Below, piece by piece: positions 5,307 to 5,957 of a DNA stretch of 5,957 bases; within the stretch, counting starts at the first letter, position 1; each line of letters starts with the position of its first letter. This DNA is from Armatimonadota bacterium. Lineage in GTDB: Bacteria; Armatimonadota; Armatimonadia; Armatimonadales; Armatimonadaceae. The notes under the pieces were generated by a model. It saw only the letters and a list, made by a program, of their open reading frames with translations. It had not been told where the DNA came from and ran no database searches. The stretch is taken from positions 1 through 5,957 of the forward strand of contig JAURHZ010000147.1 of the NCBI GenBank assembly GCA_030833025.1, read 5' to 3'. The translations under genes were made by a program, and so were the position numbers.

Positions 5307-5957
5307 ATGTCCGACTTCGTTTACATCAATGGCGACTACGTCCCTGCGGAGCAAGCAACAGTACCGATTTTCGACCATGGTCATCTCTATGGTGATGGTG
5401 TCTTTGAGGGTGTTCGTGTCTACAACGGTAGGATTTTCCGCCTCATCGAACACACAAAGCGCTTGCTGTTTTCAGCTCGTGCACTGGGGTTCAAACTAGA
5501 CAACCTCACCGAAGACGTTGTTAATGATGCCATCGTTGAGACGTGTAAGCGGAATAATCATCAGAATGGCTATATCCGCGTCAACCTGACACGCGGTACG
5601 GGCCTTGGTTTGGATCCAAAGCACATCGATACAACACCCCGACTGGTCATCGCCACAAAGCAGCTGGCTCTATACCCGGAGACCATGTACCTAAATGGTT
5701 TGACGATGATTACCTGTGCGACACGCGTTCCTAGCCCGGATGCGATCGATCCTCGAATCAAATGCACAGGCAAGTACATCAACAACATCATGGCAAAGAT
5801 GGAAGCCAATCGCGTGGGAGCTGGCGAAGGCATCATGCTGAATCAGCAAGGCTACGTCGCTGAGGCAACCGGCGATAATGTATTTGTTATCCGCGATGGC
5901 GTTATCGTGACTCCTCCGCCAAGTAGTGGATGTCTGAAGGGAATCACCCGTCAAGCA
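5307..5957 (+). CDS. ilvE: Branched-chain-amino-acid aminotransferase, short form (partial, 3' end missing)
   Basis: A PLP-dependent fold-type-IV aminotransferase, predicted to interconvert leucine, isoleucine or valine with their 2-oxo acids using 2-oxoglutarate/glutamate. The window holds 217 residues; family members of this form have roughly 285-300, so about a quarter is missing at the right edge. Motifs: FVYINGDYVP (4-13), FDHGHLYGDGVFEGVRVY (22-39), RLIEHTKRLLFSA (45-57), YIRVNLTRGTG (89-99), IKCTGKYINNIMAKMEA (151-167) with Lys152 the likely PLP Schiff-base lysine, GYVAEATGDNVFVI (182-195) with Glu186 the cofactor-binding glutamate, and TPPPSSGCLKGITR (202-215). D-amino-acid aminotransferase and aminodeoxychorismate lyase share the fold, but the FEGVRVY and K-x-x-G-x-Y blocks favour IlvE. 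The ATG at 5307 matches the family N terminus; a GTG at 5292 with GAGGTG (5281-5286) five bases before it would add five residues. It is divergent from the LPS operon and has no obvious pathway link to it. Confidence 0.88.
   Translation, partial: MSDFVYINGDYVPAEQATVPIFDHGHLYGDGVFEGVRVYNGRIFRLIEHTKRLLFSARALGFKLDNLTEDVVNDAIVETCKRNNHQNGYIRVNLTRGTGLGLDPKHIDTTPRLVIATKQLALYPETMYLNGLTMITCATRVPSPDAIDPRIKCTGKYINNIMAKMEANRVGAGEGIMLNQQGYVAEATGDNVFVIRDGVIVTPPPSSGCLKGITRQA

Noticed and set aside
5235..5453. A 73-residue N-terminal extension of the first GT9 protein, open back to an ATG at 5453.
   Set aside because: It is antisense to the start of ilvE, shows no GT9 features, and the family N terminus (RILIVKLSAFGD) begins a few residues after the ATG at 5234.
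1..5957. Mobile element, CRISPR array, tRNA/rRNA or defence system.
   Set aside because: No inverted terminal repeats, transposase motifs, regular repeats or cloverleaf-like segments were seen; the window is filled by housekeeping and LPS genes.

Overview
The window comes from a Gram-negative (LPS-making) bacterium. It carries two dedicated enzymes of the Kdo pathway, one of the ADP-heptose pathway and three family-9 (heptosyl-type) glycosyltransferases. Base composition looks close to half GC. I cannot name the lineage. KdsA is of the metal-dependent cysteine type, the heptose adenylyltransferase is a stand-alone protein rather than an HldE fusion, and two promoter-like boxes suggest leaderless mRNAs. 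These points argue against a close relative of E. coli but do not identify a phylum.

Layout. Positions 1-201 (+) are the last 66 codons of anmK (anhydro-N-acetylmuramic acid kinase, cell-wall recycling), whose start lies outside the window. Its stop codon abuts the stop codon of kdsA, which runs the other way. From 5234 (or 5228) down to 202 lies one minus-strand cluster of six genes. In order of transcription they are a WaaC-like heptosyltransferase, a WaaF-like GT9 enzyme, a third GT9 enzyme with a C-terminal cysteine cluster, the heptose-1-phosphate adenylyltransferase (rfaE2/hldC), kdsB and kdsA. The first four junctions are 4-base stop/start overlaps (ATGA or GTGA) and the last is a 3-base gap, so the cluster is almost certainly one translationally coupled operon. 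From 5307 to the right edge (+) is the first three quarters of a short-form branched-chain aminotransferase (ilvE-type, PLP fold type IV), divergent from the operon across a roughly 72-bp intergenic region.

How the genes work together. KdsA makes Kdo-8-phosphate and KdsB activates free Kdo to CMP-Kdo. RfaE2 makes the ADP-heptose precursor. The GT9 enzymes would add heptoses to the Kdo-lipid A acceptor to build the LPS inner core. The Kdo transferase (waaA), kdsC, kdsD, gmhA, gmhB, the heptose kinase (hldA) and the epimerase (hldD) are not in the window and must be elsewhere if the pathway is complete. No stretch longer than about 75 bases lacks a gene. I see no RNA genes, mobile elements, CRISPR arrays or convincing terminators.

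No wholly new system is evident. The points most worth a second look are the paired TATACT boxes placed 6-7 bases from start codons on both sides of the divergent region, a near-identical gene-junction module used twice in the operon, and the back-to-back stop codons of anmK and kdsA.
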